Source: Blautia liquoris (GTDB lineage: Bacteria > Bacillota > Clostridia > Lachnospirales > Lachnospiraceae). Taken from it: 64,000 nucleotides of DNA. Of the stretch, positions 28,188 to 36,709 are shown in pieces. Position 1 is the first letter of the stretch, and every line of letters begins with the position of its first letter. The notes under the pieces are model-generated. The model was given only the letters and a program-made list of their open reading frames with translations. It made no database searches and was not told where the DNA came from. The translations under genes were made by a program, and so were the position numbers. The DNA lies in assembly GCF_015159595.1 (NCBI RefSeq), contig NZ_CP063304.1, positions 1,302,001 to 1,366,000 of the forward strand, given 5' to 3'.

Positions 28188-29231
28188 ATGTTAAAAGAAA
28201 GTTTTGGAATATTACCGGATGGAAGTAAAGCGTGTCTTTATACATTGAAGAATAAAAGTGGTGCAAGTATCAGCGTATCTGATTTTGGATCACTTTTAGT
28301 CAAGGTTTATATGCCAGACCAAAAGGGGATGTTAAGAGACATCGTACTGGGATATGATAATGTCAATGACTATAGAACAGGCAGCGGCTGCTTTGGTGCT
28401 GTGGTTGGAAGATGTGGAAATCGTACAGCTCATGCAAGATTTCAGCTGAATGGAATTACCTATCGTCTGACGCCAAATGAAAATAATAATAATTTGCACA
28501 GCGGTCCGAATACCTATGACAAAAGAATGTGGACAGTATCAAATGTTACGGATCAGGAAATAACACTTTTTTTAGTTAGCCCAGACAAAGACCAGGGATT
28601 TCCCGGATGTCTGAAAATTTATGTTACATATTCACTTACAGACGACAATTGCGTCATAATACATTATCAGGGGACTTGTGACCAGGATACAGTTTTGAAT
28701 ATGACCAATCACAGCTATTTCAACCTGAACGGCGCAGATAGCCAAACGACCGTGGAAGATCATTTGCTTAAGATCTATGCGGATATGTATACACCTGTGG
28801 CCGATTCTGCGTCCATTCCCACTGGAGAGATTACTGCAGTTCGAGGGACCCCCTTTGATTTCACAGAAGAAAAGAGAATTGGACAAGATCTCCATGTGGA
28901 TTTCGATCAGTTAAGATACACCGGTGGTTATGATCATAACTTTGTTTTGAGAAAGGGAGAGGGCATTCGCGAGATGGCTGTGGCAGTCAGCAAAGAAAGT
29001 GGTATTCGTATGCGCGCTTATACAGACTGCCCTGCAGTACAATTCTATACTGGAAACTCGATCGGAAATAAGAAAGGAAAAAGAGGTGCAATCTATAAAG
29101 ATCTTGGTGGATTTTGTCTGGAGTCACAGTATTGTCCGAATGCTGTTAACACACCGAATTTTCTATCTCCGGTTCTAAGGGCAAATGACAGTTATGACTC
29201 CGTGACCACATATAAGTTTGAAGTGATTTAA
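28188..29231 (+). CDS. galM: Aldose 1-epimerase (galactose mutarotase)
   Basis: 347 residues; interconverts alpha and beta anomers of galactose or glucose. Motifs are GAVVGRCGNRTAHARF, the catalytic His in NMTNHSYFNLNG, the YDHNFVLRKG segment, and the catalytic Glu near the C-terminus in CLESQYCPNAVN. It has an AAAGGAGAA ribosome site. No other galactose gene is adjacent, so a general sugar role is likely. Confidence 0.95.
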   Translation: MLKESFGILPDGSKACLYTLKNKSGASISVSDFGSLLVKVYMPDQKGMLRDIVLGYDNVNDYRTGSGCFGAVVGRCGNRTAHARFQLNGITYRLTPNENNNNLHSGPNTYDKRMWTVSNVTDQEITLFLVSPDKDQGFPGCLKIYVTYSLTDDNCVIIHYQGTCDQDTVLNMTNHSYFNLNGADSQTTVEDHLLKIYADMYTPVADSASIPTGEITAVRGTPFDFTEEKRIGQDLHVDFDQLRYTGGYDHNFVLRKGEGIREMAVAVSKESGIRMRAYTDCPAVQFYTGNSIGNKKGKRGAIYKDLGGFCLESQYCPNAVNTPNFLSPVLRANDSYDSVTTYKFEVI

Positions 29232-29265
29232 CAACCTTTTGACCTTTGTATCATATAATATAGGT

Positions 29266-30627
29266 ATGAGAATGAAATGGGAAAATATCTTATTACTATT
29301 ATTATGCGTTGGCGGTCTGATCTACTCAGGTCAAATTCATGAGAACAATGAACCGGCTTTTGAAAAACCGATCAAGACGGTGTCTCCTTCCAGGAAGCCA
29401 GACAAGACAAAAGAAGCTGTTTCAGGAGAAAAAGAAAGAAAAACTGTGTCTGAGGAGGGCGGTATAAGTGATCCGTCGTTGAAACAGCCTGCGGAAAAAA
29501 CAATCCGTGTATTGATTAAAACACAGGATTTTGAAGGGGATTACCATTCCGGCTTAACACTTGTCTGCAACAGCAATACGAAGACAGAGGACGGCAGCAG
29601 GACATTTACGGCTGGTGATACCATCTCGTTGGATATGGGAAGTGACCTCTTTGATCAGGAAGGAGCTCTTAAGCTGTTTCCTGAGGATGAAAAAGCAGGA
29701 TTTACGGTGACCTCTGTAAAAAGAGAACAGGGAACACCAACCTATGAAGGTAAATTTGAAATATACAGATCAAAAGAAGGTATGCTTCTGATCAATGTAT
29801 TAAATCTTGAAACTTATCTGAAGTATGTGGTTCCAAGTGAGATGCCTTCAACCTATGAGGCAGAGGCATTGAAGGCACAGTCTGTCTGTGCCCGTACATA
29901 TGCATATAAACATATGCGGGATACTTCTTTGGCCAATAAGCATGCAGACGTGGATGACAGCGTGTCATACCAGGTCTATAATAATGTTTCGCGCCAGGCT
30001 GTCACAGATCAGGCAGTCGATGAAACAGCAGATCAGGTAATGATGTGTGACGGAGAACCAATCACAGCTTATTTTTTTTCCACCTCTTCGGGGTCGACGA
30101 GTACGAATGAAGTCTGGTCGGAAACACCCGAGAAATATCTTCAGTGTGTAAACAGCGGCGGACTGGAAAGCTCAGAACCCTGGTTTCGGTGGAATGTTAC
30201 CCTTCCCCTTGATTATCTGAATCATCAGATTGAAAAATTCAATATCGGTACACTCCAGGCAATCATCATTTTAAAAAAGAGCTCCGGGGGTGCAGTAGAT
30301 GAATTAAAGCTGGTGGGAAGTAATGGAGAAAAGATATTAGACAGTGAATATACCATTCGGCAAGTATTGTCTACGAAGGGAATACCTGTAAACAGACAGG
30401 ATGGAACTATGACTACAAAGATGAGCCTGATGCCGAGTGCTTATTTTACATGCACACCGGTTTATGAACAGGATCAGGTGACGGGATACTATTTTGAAGG
30501 CGGGGGATATGGGCATGGAGTGGGGATGAGCCAGAATGGAGCAAATCATCTTGCCGCTTCGGGGAAGAAATGGCAGGAGATATTAAATTATTTCTACAAG
30601 GAAATTGACCTGTGCCCAATTGTATGA
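29266..30627 (+). CDS. SpoIID/LytB domain protein (amidase enhancer-like)
   Basis: About 453 residues from the ATG at 29266; the exact start is uncertain because no strong ribosome site is visible. The N-terminal hydrophobic segment WENILLLLLCVGG is a membrane anchor, followed by a low-complexity Lys/Glu/Pro linker (~25-75). The SpoIID domain follows, with YLKYVVPSEMPSTYEAEALKAQSVCARTYA and the C-terminal hallmark GGGYGHGVGMSQNGANHLA. SpoIID is a lytic transglycosylase of engulfment; this paralogue may act on vegetative or spore peptidoglycan. Confidence 0.88.
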   Translation: MRMKWENILLLLLCVGGLIYSGQIHENNEPAFEKPIKTVSPSRKPDKTKEAVSGEKERKTVSEEGGISDPSLKQPAEKTIRVLIKTQDFEGDYHSGLTLVCNSNTKTEDGSRTFTAGDTISLDMGSDLFDQEGALKLFPEDEKAGFTVTSVKREQGTPTYEGKFEIYRSKEGMLLINVLNLETYLKYVVPSEMPSTYEAEALKAQSVCARTYAYKHMRDTSLANKHADVDDSVSYQVYNNVSRQAVTDQAVDETADQVMMCDGEPITAYFFSTSSGSTSTNEVWSETPEKYLQCVNSGGLESSEPWFRWNVTLPLDYLNHQIEKFNIGTLQAIIILKKSSGGAVDELKLVGSNGEKILDSEYTIRQVLSTKGIPVNRQDGTMTTKMSLMPSAYFTCTPVYEQDQVTGYYFEGGGYGHGVGMSQNGANHLAASGKKWQEILNYFYKEIDLCPIV

Positions 30628-30672
30628 TATGCTTGCCAAGATATCACTTGATGAAAGGCTAAGGAAACAGTA

Positions 30673-31560
30673 ATGCAGAATTTTATGAAGGAAGCCCGGG
30701 AGTTTACGAAGAGACTCAGCCATGATAATGTAGGAGCGTTTGCAGCGCAGGCGGCCTACTTTATTTTGCTGTCTCTTATTCCCATGCTTTTACTTTTTAT
30801 GACTCTTATACAATTTACCAGCGTCTCGAAGGATATGGCCAGCAATATGTTGATGCAGGTAGTTCCAGCGGAGTTTCAAAGTCTGGTTGAGAGAATTATT
30901 GGGGAAGTCTATGCAAAATCCACTTCCGTCGTGCCGGTGTCTCTTGTCGTTACCCTCTGGTCTGCGGGGAAGGGTGTCAATGCACTTACGGCCGGATTTA
31001 ACAGTATCTATCATGTTCCGGAGACACGGGGGTATATTATAGGGAGAGTCCGCTCTGCCTTTTATACTCTGATGTTTATTCTGGCCGTGATAGCCTCACT
31101 GGTGTTGATGGTATTTGGAAACACAATCCAGAAGTCTCTGGAAAAGTACGTGCCGGTACTTGCCAGAGTTACTTCCTTTATTTTAAGTATGCGGACACTT
31201 ATTATGGTTGTCGCTTTGACGGTCCTCTTTCTCTTTTTGTATAAGTTTATACCGAACCGGAAAACTGCATTTCGCAGTCAGCTTCCGGGGGCCATGTTCT
31301 CTTCAGTTGCCTGGGCAGTTTTTTCACTTGGATTTTCCTTTTATCTAGATAATTTCCCGGGGTTTTCTAATATGTATGGCAGCCTCACAACCCTTGTAAT
31401 TGTGATGTTGTGGATGTACTTTTGCATGTACATCATACTGATCGGCGCGGAGATAAATTTTAATTATGAGGACAAGTTGAAAGGCCTGCAAAATTCCACC
31501 AAAAGGAGAATTCGAGAGGAGTATCAAAATCTCATCGACAATCCAAGAAAAGATGACTAG
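30673..31560 (+). CDS. YihY/BrkB family membrane protein
   Basis: 295 residues with about six hydrophobic segments and the family pattern AAQAAYFILLSLIPMLLL near residue 24, LWSAGKGVNALTAGFN at ~95 and GSLTTLVIVMLWMYFC near 240. The family was once misnamed 'ribonuclease BN'; its biochemical role is unknown, with transport or envelope roles proposed. The C-terminal ~30 residues are charged and cytoplasmic. No functional link to its neighbours is evident. Confidence 0.9.
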   Translation: MQNFMKEAREFTKRLSHDNVGAFAAQAAYFILLSLIPMLLLFMTLIQFTSVSKDMASNMLMQVVPAEFQSLVERIIGEVYAKSTSVVPVSLVVTLWSAGKGVNALTAGFNSIYHVPETRGYIIGRVRSAFYTLMFILAVIASLVLMVFGNTIQKSLEKYVPVLARVTSFILSMRTLIMVVALTVLFLFLYKFIPNRKTAFRSQLPGAMFSSVAWAVFSLGFSFYLDNFPGFSNMYGSLTTLVIVMLWMYFCMYIILIGAEINFNYEDKLKGLQNSTKRRIREEYQNLIDNPRKDD

Positions 31561-31756
31561 AAAAATAAAATAATCGAAGAGTAGTTGCGTATCTGAACCG
31601 GGTGTGGTAAAGTATAGATAAATTTCTATATTTGTCATGCCCGACATTTCTTTTATGCGAAACGCTTCCCGGCGTTTACGCAGATCATCTAAGAATTCAC
31701 GGCTGTTTCGGCCGTATTTCAAATCTTACAACAATTTCATATAAGGAGAATGTCAC
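31561..31756. other. Leader region with hairpins upstream of the adhesin gene
   Basis: 196 bases without a gene. Two compact hairpins are visible: AAACGC TTCCCG GCGTTT (~31658) and ACGGC TGTTTCG GCCGT (~31700). An AAGGAGAA ribosome site follows just before the ATG at 31757. I do not recognise a known riboswitch. A reverse-strand frame crosses this region but overlaps the YihY gene and has no support. Confidence 0.45.
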
Positions 31757-33955
31757 ATGAAAAGACAAACTTTATTTCAGAGAAGAATGAATTTTGTTAT
31801 GGCTCTTATTCTGCCAATTCTAATATTATCGACAATGCTTTCACATCCTCTCAAGATCTACGGAGATTCTGAAAATGCTGTTGTGACAAGGGGGAAGAGA
31901 ATACCTTATCCGAAAGAGATCGGAGGCGGGTGGTCTACGTTTTATTATTATCTTGACGGAAATCTTGTCTATTGTCTGGAACCCCCAAAAGATAGTCCGA
32001 AAAACGGTACCGTTGTAGAGACGAACCCCCTTTTGGGAAATGAATCGCTCGAGAAAGTACTGTACTATGGATATGGCGGTCCGGAAGACTGCACGGATAT
32101 TTTTATGGGCTGGGCTGATGATGACCTCAGATATTTATTTACGCATATTGCGGCATCTTTTGCCTATTGCGGTTTCGATGGTCTGAAAGGTTGTAATCAG
32201 GAGCTGCTTGAGGAAGCCGGAGTATGGGCATACATTGAGTATATTGAGAATCTTCCTGCCGTGCCTGACACGCAGCTGTCATTTACAAGTTCAGAGATTG
32301 AAAGCCACATGGAGGATACCATTCAAAGGACCGGGGAGATCACCCTGCAAGGAGATGCACGAAACGAGATACAGATTCCACTTTCGCCAGACATCACCCT
32401 TCACAACGACACACAGAAAACAGAGATTACGGGGAAGACAGCCACAGTTCACGGTGGGGACACTTTTTACTTTTCTGCACCGCTTATCGATTTAGAAGAC
32501 TATGAAAGTGGAGAACTCTATGGAAGTCTGGATAAAAGCTGGAGATCTATCATAACGAAGACGGAGGGAAGCTATCAGGTGCTAGGCGGAATTAAGCCAT
32601 ATAAGGAGAAGTCGGTACCTGTAAAACTACGGATCAAATGGGCAAGGATTCCTTTTGAGGCATATCTGAGGATAAGGAAAGTTGACAAGAATACACAAAA
32701 ACCAGTTCTTCTTGCGGGCGCATCTTTTAAGATACGAAATCTCGACACAAAGGAAGACATGATTTTAGATTATCAAGGACAGAAAATCAGTGAATTTACC
32801 ACGGATGATACCGGAGTAATCACAACTCCTCTGAAATTAAGTGAGGGAAAGTATGAGGTAAGAGAAGTACATGCTCCGGCTGGATATCTTCTTTCCGATG
32901 AAAAAGCGGTCTTTACTGTTGAAAAATCAGATTCACTTTCTGGGGATGATCAGAACGCTGTGATTGACGTGGTGATGACTGATGAACAACAAAAAGGCAG
33001 AATCGAGATACAGAAGCACGGACAAAAACTTCATGGGTATGAGGATGATTTTCTTTATAACGACGATGTTCTGGAAGGTGTAAAGTTTTCGGTTTCAGCC
33101 GCAGAGGATATCTATACCCCAGATCATCAGACCGATGAGAACGGTAACAGAATTCTGGACAGTTATCAAGGAACTGAGCTTCGCAAAGGGGCCAAATTAA
33201 TTGAAATAACAACAGATTTGGCAGGCATAGCCTCTCTTTATGATATTCCGCTCGGAAGATATGAGATACGGGAGATTGAGACACAAGACGGTTTTTTAAT
33301 CTCGGACGAGCCTTTCATATTGGAAGTGCCTGTAGAGCCTGAGACGGAGAATGAATGTGTGGTGTCCTATGATTGTGAAAATATCAGGCAGAGGACAAGA
33401 TTATCGCTTACCAAAACAGATGAAGGCACCAATAAGCCGCTTATGGGGGTTGTTTACGGAGTTTATGCAAATCAGGATTTTTTTGCAGCAGACCAGGTTG
33501 TTGTAAGCAAAGATACCCTGCTTCAGGAAAAGACCACAGATCAGGATGGAAATCTTACCTTCGATTTGGACCTGCCTCCGGGGCTTTACTATGTAAAAGA
33601 GCTTAAAGCACCGGAGGGATACATCAGAGATGAAACCAAATATGAGGTAGATCTTACCGGTAAAGAAGATGCTGAGAAAAAAAATCCAGAAATCATAGAG
33701 AAACATCTGGAATTGACGAATAAAAAAGAAGTACCACCTGCACCGCCTACTCCTACGCCTCCCACACCGCAGGAAGAGATACCACAATTGCCAAAGAAAG
33801 AAGCAAAGAAACTTGTACAGAGCACACCCGTGAAAACGGGAGACGAATCGGAAATCAGTGAGGCAGCAGCTATCACGGCTGCAAGTGGCTTATTAGTCAC
33901 TGTGCTCTTGGTACTCAAAAAAAAGAGAATAAAAACCCATTCCAAGTGTAAGTGA
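31757..33955 (+). CDS. Cell-wall-anchored SpaA/Cna-B-type adhesin with thioester-like N-terminal domain
   Basis: 732 residues. A signal peptide is at 1-35. An N-terminal thioester-like domain has YYLDGNLVYCLEPP with a candidate Cys, but the usual TQxAIW reads EEAGVW, so Gln is replaced by Glu. At least three SpaA/Cna-B-like domains follow, each with an internal Lys segment (RIRKVDKN, IEIQKHG, SLTKTDEG) and a closing E-box (REVHAPAGY, REIETQDGF, KELKAPEGY) for isopeptide bonds. A Pro-rich linker then precedes TPVKTGD, a hydrophobic helix and a KKKR tail, a sortase signal of the clostridial VKTGD type. It is likely a host- or surface-binding protein; no sortase gene is nearby. Confidence 0.85.
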   Translation: MKRQTLFQRRMNFVMALILPILILSTMLSHPLKIYGDSENAVVTRGKRIPYPKEIGGGWSTFYYYLDGNLVYCLEPPKDSPKNGTVVETNPLLGNESLEKVLYYGYGGPEDCTDIFMGWADDDLRYLFTHIAASFAYCGFDGLKGCNQELLEEAGVWAYIEYIENLPAVPDTQLSFTSSEIESHMEDTIQRTGEITLQGDARNEIQIPLSPDITLHNDTQKTEITGKTATVHGGDTFYFSAPLIDLEDYESGELYGSLDKSWRSIITKTEGSYQVLGGIKPYKEKSVPVKLRIKWARIPFEAYLRIRKVDKNTQKPVLLAGASFKIRNLDTKEDMILDYQGQKISEFTTDDTGVITTPLKLSEGKYEVREVHAPAGYLLSDEKAVFTVEKSDSLSGDDQNAVIDVVMTDEQQKGRIEIQKHGQKLHGYEDDFLYNDDVLEGVKFSVSAAEDIYTPDHQTDENGNRILDSYQGTELRKGAKLIEITTDLAGIASLYDIPLGRYEIREIETQDGFLISDEPFILEVPVEPETENECVVSYDCENIRQRTRLSLTKTDEGTNKPLMGVVYGVYANQDFFAADQVVVSKDTLLQEKTTDQDGNLTFDLDLPPGLYYVKELKAPEGYIRDETKYEVDLTGKEDAEKKNPEIIEKHLELTNKKEVPPAPPTPTPPTPQEEIPQLPKKEAKKLVQSTPVKTGDESEISEAAAITAASGLLVTVLLVLKKKRIKTHSKCK

Positions 33956-34043
33956 TTTATGTTACAATTATAATTAAAATGTGAAGAAATCCGTGAGTTT
34001 AGGTCAGAATTTTGGACTGAGGATATTTCAAAGGAAGAGACTG

Positions 34044-35753
34044 ATGAAGGAAGAAGATATTATAATAATTGGCACAATAGTATGTTTGCTTATCGTTATG
34101 ATACTGGTAATGATAAAAAATAACTTTGCCAGGAAAAAACGTCTGCTTGAACGAATTCGAGAAGGGTGGGGGAAAGTTTCGGACCGGGAATACAGTGAGA
34201 ATGAACTTGCCGGCATTAAGAAATATAGCGAGCGCATGCGTGGTGAACAGTTTTATCTGGACGATATCACCTGGAATGATCTGGGCATGGATGATATCTT
34301 CTTTCTAATCAATAACACCATGTCTTCTTGTGGAGAAGATTATCTCTATGCAATGCTCAGATTACCCTTATCTGATGAGAAAACATTAGATGAGAGGGAA
34401 CGGCTGATTACTTATTTTAGTGAACATGAGAATGAACGAATTGCCTTACAGAGAATCTTCGCCTCGATTGGAAAAATTAAAGATATTTCCCTTACCGATT
34501 ATGTATATCGGATTAATAATGCGGACAGAAAGAAAAAGGGAAAGTACATTTTTTTGTGTTTTTTATCATTCATCTCAATTGTCACACTGTTTCTGATGCC
34601 TTTAGCAGGTGTGTTGTTCTTTCTGGCTATTGCTGTTGTCAATATTTCTGTGCATCTAAAGGATAGTAGTTCTATGGAGCCTTATTTTAAGAGCTTGTCA
34701 TGTATTCTTCGTGTTTTATATGCAGCGGATGAATTGAAAAAGCTTCATATTCCAGAGATTAAGAACTATACAGGGCGGATTGCAGAGGATGCACAGAAGA
34801 TGAAAACTATTAAAAGAAAAGCCCGAATGCTTACTAATTCGAAGGGAATGGAGGATTTCTGGGCGCTTCTTGCATCGTATATTAATAGCTTCTTTCTACT
34901 GGATTTCATAATGTTTTATGGAGTTTTGGACGAATATGACGGACATATAAAAGAAATAGAGGAACTAATTGAGTTAATTGGCATTCTGGACAGTGCACTT
35001 GCTGTCTCTTCTTTCAGAGAATATCTTCCTTTTTATTCAAGTCCAGAGTTTATCGATGAAGATCCTGTCTCATTGGAGGTGCATGATCTTTACCATCCGC
35101 TGATTAGTGATCCGGTGGCAAACAGCATTTGTGTATCTGGAGGGGTACTGATCACTGGGTCAAATGCATCCGGGAAGTCCACATTTTTGAAAATGATTGC
35201 GGTAAATGCTATTTTGGCTCAGTCGATGCATACTTGTATTGCATCACAATATCGTGCGTGCAAATTTAAAGTGATGACATCTATGGCACTTCATGATAAC
35301 CTTCTGGGCGGTGAGAGCTATTTCATTGTGGAGATCAAATCTCTGAAAAGAATTATGGATGAAGCAGAAAAAGGAGAGCCGCTGCTTTGTATTATTGATG
35401 AAGTGCTCAGGGGAACCAACACGATCGAACGAATTGCGGCATCTTCTGAAATTTTAAATGCACTTAGTTTGTCTCATGTTGTGTGCTTTGCGGCAACTCA
35501 TGATATTGAGCTGTCACAGATATTGAAAGATGTCTATGAGAATTATCATTTTGAGGAAGAAGTAACAGGACAAGATGTGCGATTCAATTATATGTTAAAA
35601 CCAGGAAACGCTTCAAGCCGCAATGCGATCACACTGCTTGAGATGTTGGGTTATGACAAAAGTATTGTGAAAGATGCGAGAGCTGAAGCTGGAGTTTTCG
35701 AAACTGAAGGCATCTGGAAACCGTTAAAAGGAGAAGATAAGAATGAAGGTTGA
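34044..35753 (+). CDS. Membrane-associated MutS-family ATPase
   Basis: 569 residues from the ATG at 34044 (AAGGAAGA upstream); a GTG at 33981 is less likely. An N-terminal transmembrane helix (IIIIGTIVCLLIVMILVMI) and a second hydrophobic pair at ~170-215 precede a MutS core-like helical region. The C-terminal ATPase has Walker A GSNASGKST (~370-380) and Walker B LLCIIDEVLRGTNT (~450-460). It lacks the MutS N-terminal mismatch-binding domain (no FxE). It belongs to the poorly studied membrane MutS-like group, so a role in mismatch repair should not be assumed. Its end overlaps the start of rnhA by 11 bases. Confidence 0.85.
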   Translation: MKEEDIIIIGTIVCLLIVMILVMIKNNFARKKRLLERIREGWGKVSDREYSENELAGIKKYSERMRGEQFYLDDITWNDLGMDDIFFLINNTMSSCGEDYLYAMLRLPLSDEKTLDERERLITYFSEHENERIALQRIFASIGKIKDISLTDYVYRINNADRKKKGKYIFLCFLSFISIVTLFLMPLAGVLFFLAIAVVNISVHLKDSSSMEPYFKSLSCILRVLYAADELKKLHIPEIKNYTGRIAEDAQKMKTIKRKARMLTNSKGMEDFWALLASYINSFFLLDFIMFYGVLDEYDGHIKEIEELIELIGILDSALAVSSFREYLPFYSSPEFIDEDPVSLEVHDLYHPLISDPVANSICVSGGVLITGSNASGKSTFLKMIAVNAILAQSMHTCIASQYRACKFKVMTSMALHDNLLGGESYFIVEIKSLKRIMDEAEKGEPLLCIIDEVLRGTNTIERIAASSEILNALSLSHVVCFAATHDIELSQILKDVYENYHFEEEVTGQDVRFNYMLKPGNASSRNAITLLEMLGYDKSIVKDARAEAGVFETEGIWKPLKGEDKNEG

Positions 35754-36216
35754 TATCTATACAGATGGAGCAGCAAGAGGGAATCCGGACGGACCGGGTG
35801 GTTACGGCTGCGTACTGCGATATGTAGACACGAAAGGTGGTGTTCATGAAAGAGAGTTTTCACAGGGATATAAGAAGACAACAAATAACCGCATGGAGCT
35901 TATGGCTGTTATCATAGGCCTCGAGGCATTAAAGAAGCCCTGCGATGTGGATGTCTATTCTGATTCCAAGTATGTCGTTGACTCCTTTAACAAACATTGG
36001 ATTGATAACTGGATCAGCAAGGGTTGGACGAGAGGAAAGAATGAAAAGGTAAAGAATGTCGAACTCTGGAAGAGACTTTTGAAAGCGATGAAACCTCATA
36101 ACGTAAGATTTTGCTGGGTCAAAGGTCATGCCGGAAATCATTTTAATGAACGTTGTGACAAACTGGCTACAGCTGCAGCCGATGGTGCTGATCTGATTGA
36201 AGATAACATAATGTGA
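35743..36216 (+). CDS. rnhA: Ribonuclease HI
   Basis: 157 residues; degrades RNA in RNA/DNA hybrids. The catalytic residues are visible in IYTDGAARGNPDGPGGYG (Asp), NNRMELMAVI (Glu), VYSDSKYVVDS (Asp) and the C-terminal WVKGHAGNHFNERCD (His/Asp). It starts inside the MutS-like gene, which suggests translational coupling. The window also encodes RNase HII, so both hybrid-removing enzymes are present. Confidence 0.96.
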   Translation: MKVDIYTDGAARGNPDGPGGYGCVLRYVDTKGGVHEREFSQGYKKTTNNRMELMAVIIGLEALKKPCDVDVYSDSKYVVDSFNKHWIDNWISKGWTRGKNEKVKNVELWKRLLKAMKPHNVRFCWVKGHAGNHFNERCDKLATAAADGADLIEDNIM

Positions 36217-36220
36217 GGGC

Positions 36221-36249
36221 TTGACAAGAAGGAAATCCTTTTGTATACT
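36221..36249 (+). promoter_or_regulatory. Promoter of the tyrS T-box transcript
   Basis: TTGACA at 36221, 17-base spacer, TATACT at 36244; near-consensus sigma-A promoter just after rnhA. Confidence 0.85.
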
Positions 36250-36251
36250 TG

Positions 36252-36567
36252 CTAATATAGAAAAAGCTGTGACAGGAACAAGTAACCGAGAAGAAAAACG
36301 GACAGAAAGCTGCCGGGTGATGAGAGGCACACGTGGAATTTTCGGTGAATACATCCTCAAGCTGCGCACTGAAATCCGAATGCTGCTGAAGGAATCAGAA
36401 AGTAGGATGCGACGTGTTGATGGACGTTATAATCATCAGAGTATACCGATGAAATGCTCATTGAAGTACTCACAGAGGTGGCTGCCCCGAGGCAGTCATG
36501 AATTTAGGTGGTAACACGGAAGGTAAGGCTTTCGTCCTATTTGCGGGGACGAAAGCCTTTGTTTTCG
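36252..36567 (+). promoter_or_regulatory. T-box leader for tyrosyl-tRNA synthetase
   Basis: Classic T-box architecture. Stem I contains the specifier loop GAA-TAC-A with a Tyr codon TAC at 36350-36352. The T-box sequence TAGGTGGTAACACGG is at 36505-36519, followed by a strong terminator (AAGGCTTTCGTCC / GGGACGAAAGCCTT plus T-run, 36525-36565). Uncharged tRNA-Tyr should favour the antiterminator and switch on tyrS. The specifier agrees with the downstream gene. Confidence 0.92.
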
Positions 36568-36584
36568 TTCCTGAATATGATGCG

Positions 36585-36680
36585 GGGTCAAAAGGTTATA
36601 CATTTCGTGTTCGCATGAAAAAGCATAACTTTGGAATCCGTGCATTATAGGGGTCAAAATACAGTTTGACTCCCCATCTT
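36585..36680. repeat. Dispersed repeat copy between the T-box terminator and tyrS
   Basis: A hairpin GGTTATACATTTCGTG...CATGAAAAAGCATAAC followed by TTTGGAATCCG matches the first module of the 158-bp tandem repeat at 3.4 kb. The flanking GGGGTCAAAA...TTTGACTCCCC inverted repeat also occurs near 9300. It lies in the tyrS leader downstream of the terminator. Confidence 0.7.
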
Positions 36681-36709
36681 AATATGTGAAATTACAGGAG
36701 GAATGTTTT

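Noticed and set aside
29239-29259. TTGACC...TATAAT promoter before the SpoIID-like gene
   Set aside because: The two boxes are only nine bases apart, too short for a sigma-A promoter.
31345-31722. Reverse-strand 125-residue ORF upstream of the adhesin
   Set aside because: Most of it overlaps the YihY-family gene on the other strand; no ribosome site and a shadow-like composition.
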